DNA from: CAYLGT01 sp964383465
GTDB lineage: Bacteria > Patescibacteriota > Saccharimonadia > Saccharimonadales > Saccharimonadaceae
NCBI GenBank assembly: GCA_964383465.1
Contig: CAYLGT010000028.1
Coordinates: 1-5,976 of the forward strand
Direction of reading: 5' to 3'
DNA: 5,976 nucleotides
A model generated the notes under the pieces. It searched no databases. It was not told the DNA's origin and worked only from the letters and a program-made list of their open reading frames with translations. Below, piece after piece: positions 5,384-5,976 of this stretch; the stretch's first letter is position 1; each line of letters opens with the position of its first letter. The position numbers and the translations under genes were made by a program.

Positions 5384-5620
5384 ATGAAGATCGTTGAAGC
5401 AAAGCCGTTCCAGTACCCCTTTACGTGTGCCTGCGGCTCCAAGCTGGTTGCTGAGGCGGGAGATGTTCGGTATGCGGAATTCGGGGTGGCGTCAACAGGT
5501 AACTTCCAGTGGAACTACTACGTTAACTGCCCGGTCTGCGCTCGGGATCGTCGCCTGAAGTTTGACGAAGTTCCGCCTAACGTGAAGATGCTTGCACAGA
5601 AGATGGGAGACAAGCCATGA
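5384..5620 (+). CDS. Small CxC...CPxC (zinc-ribbon-like) protein, copy 2
   Basis: 78 aa from the ATG at 5384, preceded by GAGGA 4 nt upstream. It is a paralogue of the gene just before it. Shared blocks in the same order are MKIV, AKPF, YPFTC-x-CGS, LVAEA-x-DVRY, a W-x-YYV-x-CPVC knuckle and VPPNV; the only length difference is three residues after MKIV. Putative zinc ligands are C15, C17, C49 and C52. The middle segment (about 31-42) and the C-terminus (KMLAQKMGDKP) differ most, so the copies have diverged beyond simple redundancy. Its stop overlaps the start of the following Nudix gene (ATGA), indicating translational coupling. Function unknown. Confidence 0.88.
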   Translation: MKIVEAKPFQYPFTCACGSKLVAEAGDVRYAEFGVASTGNFQWNYYVNCPVCARDRRLKFDEVPPNVKMLAQKMGDKP

Positions 5621-5976
5621 TCGGCATCCATACCGTAGCCGCGGTTGTGGTGCATGACGTTGCTGGCAGAATCCTGCTGTTCGATCGCACTCGTCAACCA
5701 TTCGGTTGGACAGTTCCAGCTGGACATGTCGAAGACGGTGAGGATCCGAGACTGGCTGCGGCGCGTGAACTGTGGGAAGAGACCGGAATCTCGATCTCGC
5801 GCACTGAGCTCACAGCTTTGGGTGACGATGTCATCCAGGGCGATCTATGCCGACGAGGTGCCTCGACGCATCGGTGGTTTACCTATGGGGTTCGGCTGCC
5901 CAGTCCTTTCCCTGTTACGCTCTGTGATGAAGGAAGTGCGTTTCGGTGGGTGTTCCCCGTCGAGGCCGCAGCGCTT
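5617..5976 (+). CDS. Nudix hydrolase with intact catalytic box (C-terminus beyond window)
   Basis: 120 codons are visible from the ATG at 5617 to the right edge, with GGGAG (5605-5609) 7 nt upstream and a 4-bp ATGA overlap with the gene before. Residues 7-35 form the first Nudix strands (TVAAVVVHDVAGRILLFDR, then GWTVPAGH). The box is complete: G36-x5-E42-x7-R50-E51-L-W-E54-E55-T-G57-I58, so magnesium-dependent hydrolysis of a nucleoside-diphosphate-linked substrate is expected. The substrate cannot be read from the box. The following part (about 80-120) includes HRWFTYGVRLP and FRWVFPVEAA, usual for a MutT-like fold. It is co-transcribed with the two zinc-ribbon-like proteins and probably completes the domain shortly after the edge. 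Confidence 0.93.
   Translation, partial: MIGIHTVAAVVVHDVAGRILLFDRTRQPFGWTVPAGHVEDGEDPRLAAARELWEETGISISRTELTALGDDVIQGDLCRRGASTHRWFTYGVRLPSPFPVTLCDEGSAFRWVFPVEAAAL

Noticed and set aside
5047..5442. N-terminal extension of the winged-helix/Nudix gene to 343 aa
   Set aside because: It is antisense to the duplicated zinc-ribbon-like genes, whose paralogy proves they are coding, and has no domain. A short extension up to about 5097 remains possible.
1..5976. CRISPR array, insertion sequence or phage genes
   Set aside because: No regularly spaced repeats, no terminal inverted repeats around a transposase-like frame and no phage motifs were seen.

Overview
The window looks like a chromosomal piece of a small-genome bacterium of the Patescibacteria/CPR type, most likely Saccharibacteria-like. 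This is an inference from gene style: compact genes, GTG starts, a histidine kinase with many membrane segments, a receiver protein with an Ala/Pro tail, and single-pass proteins with an extracytoplasmic domain. No rRNA or marker gene is present to prove it. A run of exactly 100 Ns (3164-3263) shows that this is a scaffolded draft assembly. TAA, TAG and TGA all act as ordinary stops, so there is no sign of UGA recoding.

Left part (1-2869, minus strand): a probable operon read right to left. It holds an 83-aa protein of unknown function (2618-2869), a membrane-bound PAS/HisKA/HATPase histidine kinase (855-2507, perhaps starting upstream at about 2570) and a response regulator (1-818). The regulator runs off the left edge and has a long low-complexity tail where a DNA-binding domain would be expected. 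Together the last two form a two-component system.

Middle (2870-3578): about 290 bases without a supportable gene, containing three inverted repeats and a short plus-strand reading frame with a well-placed ribosome binding site. Then come the assembly gap, which truncates a small single-pass membrane protein on the minus strand (3264-3469), and a divergent promoter region.

Right part (3579-5976): a plus-strand single-pass protein with a large extracytoplasmic domain (3579-4364) converges on a minus-strand winged-helix/Nudix fusion (4411-5046). A strong bidirectional terminator between them overlaps the stop codon of the latter. Divergent from the fusion gene is a tight plus-strand operon: two tandemly duplicated small CxC...CPxC proteins (5143-5382 and 5384-5620) and a second Nudix protein with an intact catalytic box (5617 to the right edge). 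The fusion protein has lost one catalytic glutamate of its Nudix box. The most interesting reading is therefore a ligand-sensing Nudix-type regulator next to an operon containing an active-looking Nudix enzyme and two putative zinc proteins. That link is inference.
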